Assembly (NCBI RefSeq): GCF_000189635.1
Contig: NW_002476452.1
Span: 1 to 64,000, forward strand
Length of the DNA stretch: 64,000 bases
Direction: 5' to 3'
Source: Tetrahymena thermophila SB210
Taxonomy: Eukaryota; Ciliophora; Oligohymenophorea; Hymenostomatida; Tetrahymenidae
The notes beneath the pieces are model-generated. The model saw only the letters and a list, made by a program, of their open reading frames with translations, was not told the DNA's origin and did no database searches. This document shows positions 11,714-27,500 of the stretch, one piece after another (position 1 is the stretch's first letter; each line of letters opens with the position of its first letter). The position numbers and the translations under genes were made by a program.

Positions 11714-14700
11714 ATGAGGGCCTTATACAAAATCTTGCAAATAGCTTTCCTTCTTTCATTTATCTCTTGCGGAGGTACTTAAATATTTTTACTTTTTTAT
11801 TTTTTTTAAGTCAATCATAATAATTATGATTAAAACTTTCAAAAGATAGTACAATTTTATTAGTAAAAGAGTAATATCTAATATTATTTTAATACTAAAA
11901 TGCTATCATTTAAGAAATTAACTTACTAAAAATATTTTTTTAGGCGAAAAGTTAAATTCAAATACATTCTATTTAAGTAAAACCAAAAATGATAGAAGAA
12001 AAATCATTTAACTCTTATAAGCCAAACTTTTATTTTGCTAAATTTTTATTTTTAACAAATAATTTTTAATATTTATTCATACTTGCAAACAAAAAAGAAC
12101 AACAAATAGAAGGTCCTAACCAATCTCAATAATAAACCAGTTTAAATAATTCTTCAGATCAATAAGTTGATAACAATTTTTAGACAAGCAGAAACGGTTT
12201 ATTAAATAACATCAGTAGTACTATCAGGATAACACAACAGAATTAGACAAATACATTATCTACATTAAATGGATTTTCTGTTTCTAATTAATCTACAGTT
12301 CAACTCGCTTAAGGTGAAATCGTTGACAATTTTTATTACTCTGAAACACTTAAATGCTTCTTTGTTATTACTGAATAACAAAACTTTATTTACTTCAATC
12401 CTAACGCAACTGACATTTCATCAAGATAGCAATTGATTTTTAATGTTTCTCAAAGAAAAGACGACAAAAAATTTATTAGAAAATTTTACTATAGTGAAAC
12501 TTATTAATATATGATAGTCCTATATGATAACTAGCCTACATATATGTTTAATAACTTTAATTAAAATCTTTTTAGTAATAGCAGCTCTCTTTCATCACTA
12601 ATAGAAGTTTACATGTTTTCAGTAAACTCTGAAAACATGATTAAAGTACAATTTTAGATTCAGGTAAGTGAAATATTGACAGGAGCAACTCTTATGTCTC
12701 CCATCATAGACTTTAGTGTATCGAGTAGTGATAGCAAATTTATGTATTTAACAAATCAAAACATTCAAGTGTATGAAACGAACATCTTGGGTAATATTTA
12801 ATTTTATCCTACTTTCAATTTACAAAACACTAACTCCTAGAATCCTTTTTCAAATGGATTTTCAAAGCTTTACTTCTCTTAGAATTTAATTATCATTATG
12901 AATAATTTGCAAGGCCTTATTTGTTATCGTATGGATACTAAGCTATGGTATGCTGGAATTATCACTTACACTAATCCTACATTTCAATTTATTTATCAAA
13001 GCAAAACGTTTTTCATATTTTTTGGAACGAATATTCAACAAGGTAGCTTAACAACATTTTAACTTGTGCTCTAGGATACTCCAATCAATAACGCTCTAAA
13101 CAACACTAATATTTCATTATTTAGTTCGATCCCTTTATTTATTACAATCAGTTAAAATTTCATGCTCGCTGTTTTTTAAAGCAGTACAGTGGCAATTTAT
13201 TAAATTGTTTACAATAACTCAAGCTCAAGTTAATTCAATTTTGTGCTCTCTTAAACTCTTTAAATATAGCATAATATAATTTAGCTGCAAATGACATCAT
13301 ATGCTCTCGTTATCTTGAACTATAAATAGTTATCTATTTTTTCAAGAATAAATATCTCTACTCCTCCAGTCTAGACCAACTATGTTAGCTTAGATGCTTC
13401 ATAGAATGTTTGGTAGACATCTAGTAATTCCCAATAAGCGTCTTTCTGCGCTTTTTATAATAATACTGTCTATATATTGTCTTCATCTAGTATATTTATT
13501 AGCTCCTAAAACTAAGCTATTAGCTCAATACCAGTAACAAATAGTAATCCAATCATTCTATTTGGAGTATTTGCATATCCTCCATCTTACTATTACTTAG
13601 ACTCAATGTTAAATTTGGTAACTATTTTAAATTTAATTATACCATAAATTAAATTAATTATTATTTTCGAGCTTTTATGTTATAATACGCATTATTAATG
13701 CTGACATATAATTTCAATTAACATAAAACCCCCACATAAAGATACATAAATAGTCACAATCAAAATTTTAAACTTAAAATAAGATAAAATAAATATGATT
13801 TAACACCACAAGCAATATGAATTTTTGATAAGCTTTGAATAAATGCATAGAAAAGCATTTAATTTACTATAATACATAAAATCTCATTTAAATGACTCTA
13901 TTTTAAAATTATTTTTGGAAAAATTTTTATTTAAGAAAGATTTATAAAATATTTTTCATAATGAAAGTCCTGCTGATAAATACTTATGACTGCGCATAAT
14001 GAATTTTTAATTTTTAGTAAAATATAACTTTGATTTTTATAATTTGAAAAATAAGAAAGGAGATTTTATTTGTTTCTCTTTTTCTTGTTTCAATAATAAA
14101 AAATCAAAAATAAGTACGCATTTTTTGAAATAAAATTTAAAAGCTTATTCTTTTTTATTTGTTTATTAAAAAATTTACAGAGTTAAATTTATTAACTAAT
14201 TTTTAATTAATAATAGTAAATAAAGTCAATGAACGTGACTTTAAATAACTAGATTATTATTAAGAATTTGAATACAGTGTTCTAAAAGATAGATTAAGTT
14301 ATTTAGACGTTTTAAAACATAATTTTTATAAAGGGAAGTTTCATACAACCTTCTTTAATAAGTAACATTATGATAATATAATTAGATAACACATTTAAGT
14401 AAACTTAACTAAGTGTTCCTAATTCCCTAATAACTTTGAATTGCACGTCAATTTTATATAGTAGCCTGACTTAATCTGCATATTTTACTACAAATACATA
14501 GATTTATTTAATATCATAAAATATTTAAACTCCAACAAATTTGACGGCATAGTTGATATATGATTTCTCAAATATGATTGTTGGTTTTAATAATTTTATT
14601 CAGCAGATATCAGTATCATAGTCTTTCATCTATGTCATACTTAATTATGGTATTAAAATTTATGAATTAAATATTTAAAATAATAGCGTTAGATAAATAA

Positions 14701-17700
14701 ATATCCCTTTCAACATAGGAAATATCTTCCCATTTAATAACTTTTTAGTATTAACCAATCCTTATCAAATAGTAATATTTGATATATTATCTAATAATGT
14801 TGTTTTATTTAAACCAATAAATTAAAATAACAATAAATAAATAACTTGTGCAGATTCTTATCAATCTTCTCAGAGTAGCTATTCAGTAGTTTAATCAAGT
14901 GTTGCTCTTTTGTATAATTTTTAAAATTATTAACCAAATCTAATATTAAAATTAGTAAATAATAATTCTCCTCCTCCATATTAATTAGGTTCTTAACTCG
15001 TTTTCTAGTATTATATGACTAGTCTTTAAAGCTAAATACTAAAATTGAGTTATATTTAATAAGATCAAGATTTAGTATAAACAAACCTTCCATTTGTCAT
15101 AGATTAAGTAGGAAATACAATAGTTTAGACATCTGACCTTATACTGAATACTATTGGAGGCAATGTTGTTGAGTACTATACCACGAAGGCAACAAAGTTA
15201 AGAATTGAAAGTGCTGTCTTAATATTTTGTTTCATTTAAAAAATTTCATCTCTTTTACTACCTAGCACTGTATAATCATTATAATCAATAGGTTAGATAA
15301 CAAATGATGGATATATAGTTTAAAATGGACTCTAATCTGCATTTAAAATATTATCCCTTCCTTAATCTGAATAATCAATTATAATGAACTCAATTATTCG
15401 TGTGCATTATCTTGTATAAATCTAAGAAACCCTCTAATTTGATGAGCTTAATCTTTTGGCATTCACTACTAGTTCTAAGAATGTTTAGCTCAGTTTCAAT
15501 ATGAAAAATAATTATTATTAATTTATTTTAAAAAATATTTATACTTCAGAGGTAAGTGAAAATCTGAATTGGTAAATTGTAAATAATTCCTTCGGATTGA
15601 TTATACAAGGCACTCCAAGCAACATTTAAAAATTTTTATCTTACTTTATGATAAAGCCAGCCAAATAGTCTACAGTTCCAAGTTAGGAAACAATAAATAT
15701 TTTATTTAGTGATTTCTTAAATTCAAGCAAAAATATTACTTTAAAATTGTAAGATTTCTTAAATAATAATTTGCAACTTTTTAAGTAAGTGGAAGGACTA
15801 AAATTAAATTAAAGTTTGCAATCAGTTTTTAATCAAATTTATGATGCCAGCAATTTAAAAATTGACAATATTTACTTTTCTATTCCAGATGCTATATTCT
15901 AAGACTCAGACATACCAAAAAATTCCCATTTATCATAGCAAAGCATTCTACAGTATTAAGAAAAGAATAAAGAAAATATAATTTATTATTATTATCACAC
16001 AACTTAAAAAGGTGATTTGGACTTTAATTAAATATAGGTAGGATAAAACAGTATAGATTATCTGTCTTCTTACAATGGAGTTGCAATTAGCTAAAATAAC
16101 TTCATGATTGATACAAACAATTTCCGCGAAAAGGGATTACTTACTAATAAAATAGAATATCATAGAATAATAATTTGTGCTTAAAATGAAATTAATTAAA
16201 TATGTGATGATATTGAATTCACTCTTGGAATATCTAATCCATTAGATATTTTGCTAATTTTATTGACACCGATTTGTAGTGCATTAGTTTTTTACTGGAT
16301 ATATCAAAGATATTATGTTATTAAATTTTTCTACAATATGAATAAAATAACATTCTCTGATGAAAAAGTTTATTCAAATAATAATTATCACAAATAGATT
16401 CCTATAATTACTGACTAATTTGAAATAGCAAAAGAACTTTGGAGCATCTATAAAGTTATTCGTATAGATAAAATTGAATAGAGAATATATGAAGAGAAAC
16501 TGAATTTGTATGATGATGAAGAAAATATAGCTGCCAAATTGTTTGAATAAAACATAAGAAAAACTTCAGAAATAGCTACAACATAGCAAGCTTCTGGTCA
16601 GAACAACTAAAATGGTATAGAGATAAATTAAATCAATATCGAAAACAATCTAGGTACGAAAGTTAATTCAAGTAAGAAAATAGAATCTCATAATAATGAA
16701 GAAAACGATGTTAGCAAAAATCCTTCAACTCCTGATAATTAAAATTCTACAACTCCTGATAATTAAAATTCTACAACTCCTGATAATTAAAATTCTACAA
16801 CTCCTGATAATTAAAATTCAATCATAAGACCTCAATTAAATTAAGAATTGAGGAATAGTACATTCAGTATATTCAGCAATGCATCTCCTATTAATTAAGA
16901 ATAAATAGCTAATGCAGAAGTTGAAAATAATGATTAATTTAGCATATAAAATCCTAATCTAATCACTCTAAATTCTGAATAAAACTCACCAATTCTAAGA
17001 TCATAATTTTACAGACATAATAACCACAATCACTCAATAATTAGGGAGAATAATATTGATCAAATAAATATGTCCTTACTAAGTTAACTTGAGAAAAGTG
17101 ATAGTGGAGGTTCATAGTATAATTCGTACTAATCCTACTAAGAATTTATTTACAAAAATAAAAAAATTTAGCTAGTTTAGGCTAATGGTAATATTATCAC
17201 AAATTAATTAAAAGAATCATAGGCTGAAAGCTAAGGCTACTTATCTTTTACAAAATATTAAGGTCCTCTTTTATCCTCTTATCAAGCTAGCTAATTGTAA
17301 GTTATAATAGAGTCGCAAAAAATAGAAGATGATAGAAATCAACGAATATTTTAAAAATGTTTTTAAGAAAATAATATTTAATTTAATAAAACAAATTCTT
17401 TTATTGTCAGAGATTTGATAAATAATTCAAGAATTTTTAACTAAAAAGTGTATGATCTGTGGAAAAACATGCAAGTAGTAAATCCAGTACAGTTAAATGA
17501 TACTCCTGAAAACTCATAATTATTGGATAACTACGATTCTCCTAGATCGAACAGGTAAGCTTATAAAAAAAATGCTTCAAGTGGAAGTGTACTCAAAAAA
17601 ATTTAGTTGAAATAACAAAAAAAGAATTTAGTAATACTCTCTAAAAATGTTAATGAACAAGTTGAAAAAATTAAAGGCTCGTTTTCAAAATTAATTAGAG

Positions 17701-19340
17701 ATCAACTTGACTTAAAGGATTAACTTAATAAAAGACTATAAAATCTAAAAGAAGAAAACATAATTGATGAATTTTCAGGTATAAATGAAGATATTTTACT
17801 AAATGATATCAAAAAAACACTTACAGACTACTTTTAGACTAAAATACAATAAAGATTGAACGTTACTAAGTTCAAGTTTCTTCTCAACTAAGTTTAAACA
17901 ATAACAAGTCGCAAAGACGCACTATCCAGATATTTATTTGTTGAGTGTGCAAGACATATATTATCCATAGATTCTATAAGTAAATATATTTATGACTATT
18001 TAAAGAAACTAGCTTTGTTATACAATAACTCAAATGATTGGTATAAGTCATATCTATTTATCATCGGCCATAATTAAGATAATTAAATCTACCCATTTCC
18101 TTCTATTGTTGTTAAAGTAATTATAATATAAATATTGTTTTAAATTTAATTTTATTATTTTTAATAATAGGATGATATGGTTTAATAGGCCTTTTTTGAT
18201 TTGGGAATTCGTTTTCCTGGTAAAGAAGCTTAATACAAAGAAAAAATAAAAATTGTAGGTTAAGCATTAGTTGCTGATGCTTTGGATTTAAATAAATATT
18301 CTAATAATTGTGGAGAAAGTCTATATTTAAGCCCAGATGATTAAATATTATCTATTAGAGCAATTAATATTCCTGAGAAATCAATAGGAGGTAAAATGAG
18401 ATAATTTAAGAATTTCGTATCTTGGATGATAGGAAATTTTGATAAATAGTAACTTTTAAATAATATGTATATACCCGAATGGATGAGCTGTGATATTACA
18501 AACAACACATTGCATATAAAAGGAAATCCAAATAATAGTCAAATTGGTAGGTATTTAATCATCATTAGTGGAAAAAGAAAACACATTTTACGTTCTTTTA
18601 TCCTGAGAGTTTTGAAATCTAATTCTTATAATTAATCTCATAGTACTTAATCTAATTAAATTATAATGCCATTTGAAAGTGATGGAAGTCTATTTAGTAA
18701 TATTTTAGGAAAAAATGAAATTGAAGTATAATCACCATTAATAGGTATTAAATAAGTCGAAATAAAATAATAATAAATCGAATAATAATAGTTATAATAA
18801 TAATAGCCATAACCATAACCATTTAGATTAAAAAGTAAAAGCAAAGTTAAATAAAAAGAAGGTTAAGCAAATTCTGATCTAAGTATATCAGGAAATAAAT
18901 ATTTACCAAGAACAAAAAGCATATTTTAGAAATCAACCTTACCTCTTAAAAGTTCTAGCAATAAAAATTCTCCAAATAGCTATAAAAGTACAATTTAAGT
19001 AAAAGGTGAAGCAGGATAGCCACGCTTAAGAGGATTTACTGAGTATGTAGAAACATACAAAGATTAAATTCATCATTAAGATCAAATTGCTAGACCTAAA
19101 TCATCTGAGCTTATTGAGGAACACAAAAACAATCAAGATAATTTAAAGCCTGTTTCTGAAGAAGAAGAAAATTATGATGAATCTTCTTTTAAAAGCTCTT
19201 TTGTTAGCGAAAATATCAATATTTTCAACTAAATTTCTCCTCATTTAGATTATGTTATTGAACCTAAATTTTTCCCAGACATTAAAGATATATCAGAAAA
19301 TATATTGTATACAAGCTCTAACGATTTATAAACACAATGA
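11714..19340 (+). CDS. Giant single-pass membrane protein, CADG-like segments
   Basis: Predicted exons are 11714-11774, 11944-11976, 12110-13617, 14217-18116 and 18171-19340, which join in phase to 2,223 codons. The start is a signal peptide (hydrophobic ILQIAFLLSFISC). A long beta-rich ectodomain rich in Asn, Ser, Gln and Ile follows; one segment near residues 980-1015 (NWQIVNNSF...IQGTPSN) resembles dystroglycan-type cadherin-like (CADG/putative Ig) folds. A transmembrane helix lies at about 1211-1233 (ILLILLTPICSALVFYWIY). The cytoplasmic part has a perfect Pro-Asp-Asn-Gln repeat block, a Gln/Asn-rich linker, a helical region and a second CADG-like segment near 1930-1985. The third intron is unusually long (~600 bp) and its acceptor is uncertain (14216 or 14180, both in phase), so two adjacent genes remain a less likely alternative. 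Function unknown. Confidence 0.75.
13618..14216 (+). other. Long third intron of the 11714-19340 gene
   Basis: Donor GGTAACT at 13617/13618 and acceptor TAATAG at 14216. At ~600 bases it is about ten times longer than most introns in the window. Reading through it in frame hits TGA near 13700 and the composition is non-coding. I looked for snoRNA-like boxes and found none convincing. Confidence 0.5.
16728..16823 (+). repeat. Coding 24-bp tandem repeat, 4 units
   Basis: Four head-to-tail 24-bp units encoding TPDNQNST inside the cytoplasmic part of the large membrane protein. The units are identical at nucleotide level except the end of the last one, so they are recent and probably length-variable between strains. 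The frame is preserved because the unit is a multiple of three. Confidence 0.9.
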
Positions 19341-20219
19341 GGGTAGTCTTAAGAAGATAGTATGACAAACTGATATTTTATAAAAGTTAAATTTAAATTT
19401 ACAAAAATTTAGTAATTATTAATTTTTTAATAAACACAAAAAATACTTTTAGATTATCTGTATTGAATTTATTTACTTTAAAGATATTAATTAGTCTTCT
19501 ATTATTACTATCCTTATTTTTTATAAATTTCAATATAATTTATTTTTAATTATTCATAAGTAAAAAAAATGTTTTATAAACCTTATATTAATTTACACCC
19601 AAATTACTTAAATTAAATTTTTTTATTTAAATAATCTACTTAAATTAACTTTTTCATATATAGAAAATATTATTAAAATATTTTTATAAAAATTGTAAAT
19701 AAAATTTTTTTTTTTTAATTACATTTTTGAAAAATGTAAATTTTGATAAAAAAAATTAATAAATATTTTTCAATAAATTTTGTAAAATATTCAAATATTT
19801 TGGATGAATTTTAAATAATTGTAAATTGTTAATGAAAATATTCTATTTTTAACAATATTTGAGCTAAATTAGTTTATAGCTGATAGAATTTGAAATTTTC
19901 TTTATTTATTTATTTATTTATTTATTTATATATTTGATTTGAGTTGAATTTAAAAATGATTGGATGTAAGTCTTTTAAGGAGATTTTATATAAAATATAC
20001 AATTTATATGTAAAAATTAATGTATAGATAGATTATAATAATTAATTAAATTATTTATATAAAGAATTATAATTTTGAAAATTATTTATTTATTTATATA
20101 TGTTATAGGGTTATTTTATATTTATTTATTTGTTTGATTATGATAGTAAAATTTATTTTTTTATTTATTCTTTGAATTGAATGATAGATAGTTAGTTAGT
20201 AACTATATTTGCATGCATT
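19341..20219. other. Convergent intergenic spacer with TTTA microsatellite
   Basis: About 880 bases between two convergent genes. Mostly A/T with a (TTTA)n tract at about 19901-19929 and further TTTA-rich stretches to 20165. No gene seen. Confidence 0.65.
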
Positions 20220-23304
<3,085 letters not shown>

Positions 23305-24574
23305 TTCTTTATTATTGTTCAGTGTTTAGCTATTTTATTGGATTTTGCTTTTACTTAATTATTTTTTTTGTTTAATAAGCAATACACCTTTTTTTTTTTT
23401 GCTTTTTTGTTAATATTCGTTGATAATTTTAATTTTAGAAAGTGTATCTTTAAAGTTTGATTGACTTTTGAATTATAAATAAATATAAAAAAATCTAAAT
23501 ATAATAAAATTTCTTTTCAAAAAATACGCCACAATCTAAAATAAAATCCGCGCAATATTCCTCATTAAATGGCGCCTCTTTTTAAGTGACTTTAAATTGG
23601 AGCGAGCTAAGCTTCATAAATAATTCAAATTTATAAAATTAACTTTTTATATAATTTCTATCAATATCAAAATTAACTTCTACCTTAACTCAATCTCCTT
23701 TATGAATAAATAAAATATTTAAAATGATTTTTTAAATTGATTAAAATTTAAACTTTTGATTTACTAATAATCAAAGAAAATTATTCTGTGTATTATAAAC
23801 AATACTTTAAAATAGTACTTGAATAATTATAAATAACGATTTAAGTTTATTTATGAATTAACTATTTACTTTTTAAAAAAGAAAAAATTATTTTAAATAC
23901 ATCAAAATAAAAAAATTGTAAAATTGAATAATTTAATTAAATTTTTGTAATACTTACAAAAATCATAAAAATTAATGTTAAAAAATAAATGAATGATCTT
24001 TAATAAAACAAAAATCATTTTGAATTAAAAAAAATTTTATTTAAATTTAAATCTAAAAATATATCTTAATTTTTTTAAGTTTGTTTTAGCTTTACTTAAT
24101 TTTTATTTTTAAATAAATATCATTTGCTCTTTTATTTATTAATATTTATTATGAATTTTAAAAGAAAAACATTTTTTTATTTGTTTAAATAAAAAATAAA
24201 TTAAATGATTTTTAATTTATAAAATTTTATTTTAGAAATATTGATTAACTTATTTGAAAAAATACGATAAATAAATATGTTTTATTAAATTTTACTATTA
24301 CATTTAAATATAGTAGAAGTTATCAAGTATTTTATAATAAATACATTGGTAAAAAGTAAGTAAATAAATACTTATTAAGTCGATTAAGTTTTATACATTT
24401 TTCTTATTAAAAAAATACTTAGAAACAGACTATTAATCTCTTTAAATTAATTCAAAAAGTAAATTTCATTGTTTTTTTTGATGTGTCAATAAGTTAATAA
24501 TTATTGAATGATAATTTAAATTTAATGAATATGGTAATCGTTGTCGAAAAGAATGAATTCTACATTGATTTCTT
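23305..24574. other. Divergent promoter region, MCM6 / LRR membrane gene
   Basis: About 1.27 kb between two divergently transcribed starts. It includes a 12-base A/T run near 23390 and the GC-rich cluster at 23525-23579. The rest is A/T-rich with no supported gene. The part from 23305 to about 23480 is open in the MCM6 frame on the minus strand but lacks an ATG, so it may be 5' UTR. Confidence 0.6.
23525..23579 (-). promoter_or_regulatory. GC-rich E2F-like site cluster upstream of MCM6
   Basis: Three GC-rich patches stand out in otherwise very AT-rich spacer. On the minus (gene) strand they read TTGTGGCGTA (23534-23525), AATATTGCGCGG (23559-23548) and GAGGCGCCATTT (23579-23568). Each is within one or two bases of the E2F/DP core TTTSSCGC or its complement. 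MCM genes are classical E2F targets in eukaryotes and ciliates encode E2F/DP proteins. Binding here is an inference from motif and position. Confidence 0.45.
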
Positions 24575-27500
24575 ATGAAAATATTGGTAAATAATAGGCT
24601 GAGTGAGATAGTTATAATTAATATTGAATATTTGCAAAGAAATCTATCTATTAATCAGTAGGTAGGGGATTTAATAAACTTATTTTATTTATTTAGCAAA
24701 TTAATCAAGAAAGCAAGGTAATTAATTAATTAAATTTAAGAAGTACAGAGTAGTTGTTATTAATTGACTAATAAGTTAATATAAACAATTTAAGCAAGTC
24801 ATTCATTCATTTATTTATTTTAGACTCATTTGGAAACGATTCCTTAATCGAATAAGCCTGCTGAATAAAAGAAAGCGGGAGCTGTACCTACAAACATATC
24901 AAATTTATTTTAGAGTATGGATTACTTAAAAGAAAAGTCACGTGATAGCGATGATTCTCAGTTGATTGAAGATTAAGATGGCATTAGGAGAAGTCCAGAA
25001 AAATTTATCAAAAAAAAAAACCCTCGCAACTTTTCTTCACCAAACAATAATGAAGATAAAACGCCATTGTCCTTTAAATTTTTGTTTTAATGGATGCTGC
25101 TTTATTGGAGAGGTAACTTTAAAATTTGGAGCATAGATTTTTCATATTATTTACAAATATACTCCCATATAATTTCACAGATTACTTTTAATATTTTGAA
25201 GCTGTAAAATAGAAAAAAATATTTCAAACAAAACAATTTGAATGAATGTCATATTTTTCAGCAACATACAATATTAAATATTAGCAAATAGCAGTAGTGT
25301 TTAGAGATTATTAGCAAATAGCTCATAAAAGAAATATTATTAATATACTATTGAGCATAGATAGTTATTTATAGCATTTAAATGTTACTTAAAAATATTG
25401 ATGTATTGATTGGTTTTTTGTAATTATTTAGAGAATTTCAAGCCTATTTTCAATCAGAAGGGAATGCAGTTAAGATCTGATGATTAATTAGATAAGGAGG
25501 AAACATTAGAGTATTTTGGGGTCTTTGCTTAGGGTATTAAAAGGACAAAGCATTTAGAAAAATTAAACTTATCAGGTACAGACATTCATCCATATTTACT
25601 TATTGAAATAGCATAAGCAATGACTGTAAATAGAAGTATTAAGGAACTTAATTTGTCTGGAAGTACTCTTAGTAGTTTTATGCTTTCTTATCTGTTTAAG
25701 AGATTAGTTAGCAATAAAAGTTTATAAGTTTTAAATTTATCGAATAATTAGAACTTCGATATGGAGGCGGTTCAAGACCTAATTTAGCTTATTCTGCATA
25801 AGTAAAATTAGAAAAATTAGTTAAAAGTTTTGGATATCAGTCATTGCAATATTGATTGCATGTCATTATCACTTCTTTGTTCATCTTTGTCTTATACAAA
25901 CCAATTGACTTCTATTAATTTGTCTTTAATGAATTTCCCACCTATTGCACTTCTTGCTCTTGCCAAAGCACTTTCTAAAAATAAATCAATATAAGAACTG
26001 AACATATCCTTTAATAGGTTTGGAGAGAAAGGATTGAACACATTAACAAGCAACATAAGCTCTTGGGGTGTTTCAAATATCAAATCTCTCAATATTTCTG
26101 GTAACAATATAAGTAGTGATAAAGAAGTAGGCAGACTTCTAGAGAAAATACCGTGCTGTTAGAGCATAGACCTTTCTCACAATAGACTGAAAAGCATAAA
26201 TAGTCTTTTTAATAAGAAATTAAACTAGCATTTAGGTGAATAATTAAATAATGAAATTAGACTAAATTTAAGTTTAAAATTATTTTTATGAAATAGAAAT
26301 TCTAAAGCTGAGTGGAAATTTAATTGAATCAATTCCTGATGACATGTTCACAAATTTGACTCACTTAGATCTCAGCTGCAACTAAATTAAGTTTAAAGGA
26401 GCTAACAAGATAGCAAAGAAGCTTAGGCAAATACCAAATCCAAAATGGACTCATTTGTATTTAGATAGAAACTAAATAGAATCAGAAGGTTTTAATGATA
26501 TTATTTATTCCCTCAGAGACAATTAAACTTTAAAGCATCTTTCTATAGCGTATAATTAGCTAGATGGAGAGAGTGTAATTTGTATGATTGTAAATTATGA
26601 TGCGTTATAATTAGAGCATTTAGACATCACAGGTATATTCATCATTTAAAAAAAGCATTAAATATTTATTAGAATTTAAAAAAAGGAAACCAAATTCATT
26701 ACAGCATAGTTTTTGTCTTTCTAAAATTAATGAAATAATGCAAACTGAAGAAGCTCAGTTTTTGCGATTTGAATAATGACACAAAAGGAGAAGGATTGCA
26801 TGAATCTAAATTTGCTTTAAATTGCGAAGCATTAAAAGAATTAGATTTCTCAGGAAATGAACATATTTCTTGTTCTGTTGTTTCTTCACTGTAAAATAGA
26901 TTTAATAATATTGAAATCCTTAATCTAAAAGGATGTTCACCTTTCCATGATTAAGATTTGATAAATCTTAGCAATTTTATTAAAAAGAGTGATTTCCTAC
27001 GCCATATCAATCTTAGAGGATTGAACATAGGTAAAAATTTTTACATAAAAAATAAAAACATAAAATAAGTTTAATTATTTTAAAAGTTGAATTTATTTGA
27101 TTTTTATCTCTTTTTATTTCAAATTTGATCAATCAGCAATAAATTTAAATGAATCATTGATAATTTATTTCTTATTTTCTATGCTGTCGTTGCAATAAAT
27201 AATTGTTTTTATTTAAATAGGTGCATTAGAGTTGAAATCAGTGGAATACTTTTCTTAAAATTTAAAGCTAAACAATAAACTGCAATACATTAATTTGTCT
27301 AAAAATAAGCTCACTATGTAGTTTTAGACTTTAACAATACTTCTGCCAGGATTAGGTAAATGCACTAATTTAGAAAATTTAGATTTGAGCAATAACAGAA
27401 TTACTCAAAAGCACAGATATCATATGCAGAGAATGATAATTAAAAGTAAAAGCTTGAAAACACTTACACTTTCTAATAACTTGATTTCTTTAGAGAATCT

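Noticed and set aside
14560-14616. Possible intron around 14550-14610 in the large membrane-protein gene
   Set aside because: It seemed needed only when reading in the wrong frame. The frame starting from the 14216 acceptor is open straight through this region.
18656-18844. Minus-strand Tyr-rich ORF
   Set aside because: Antisense of a TAA/CAA (Gln) tract in the large membrane-protein gene.
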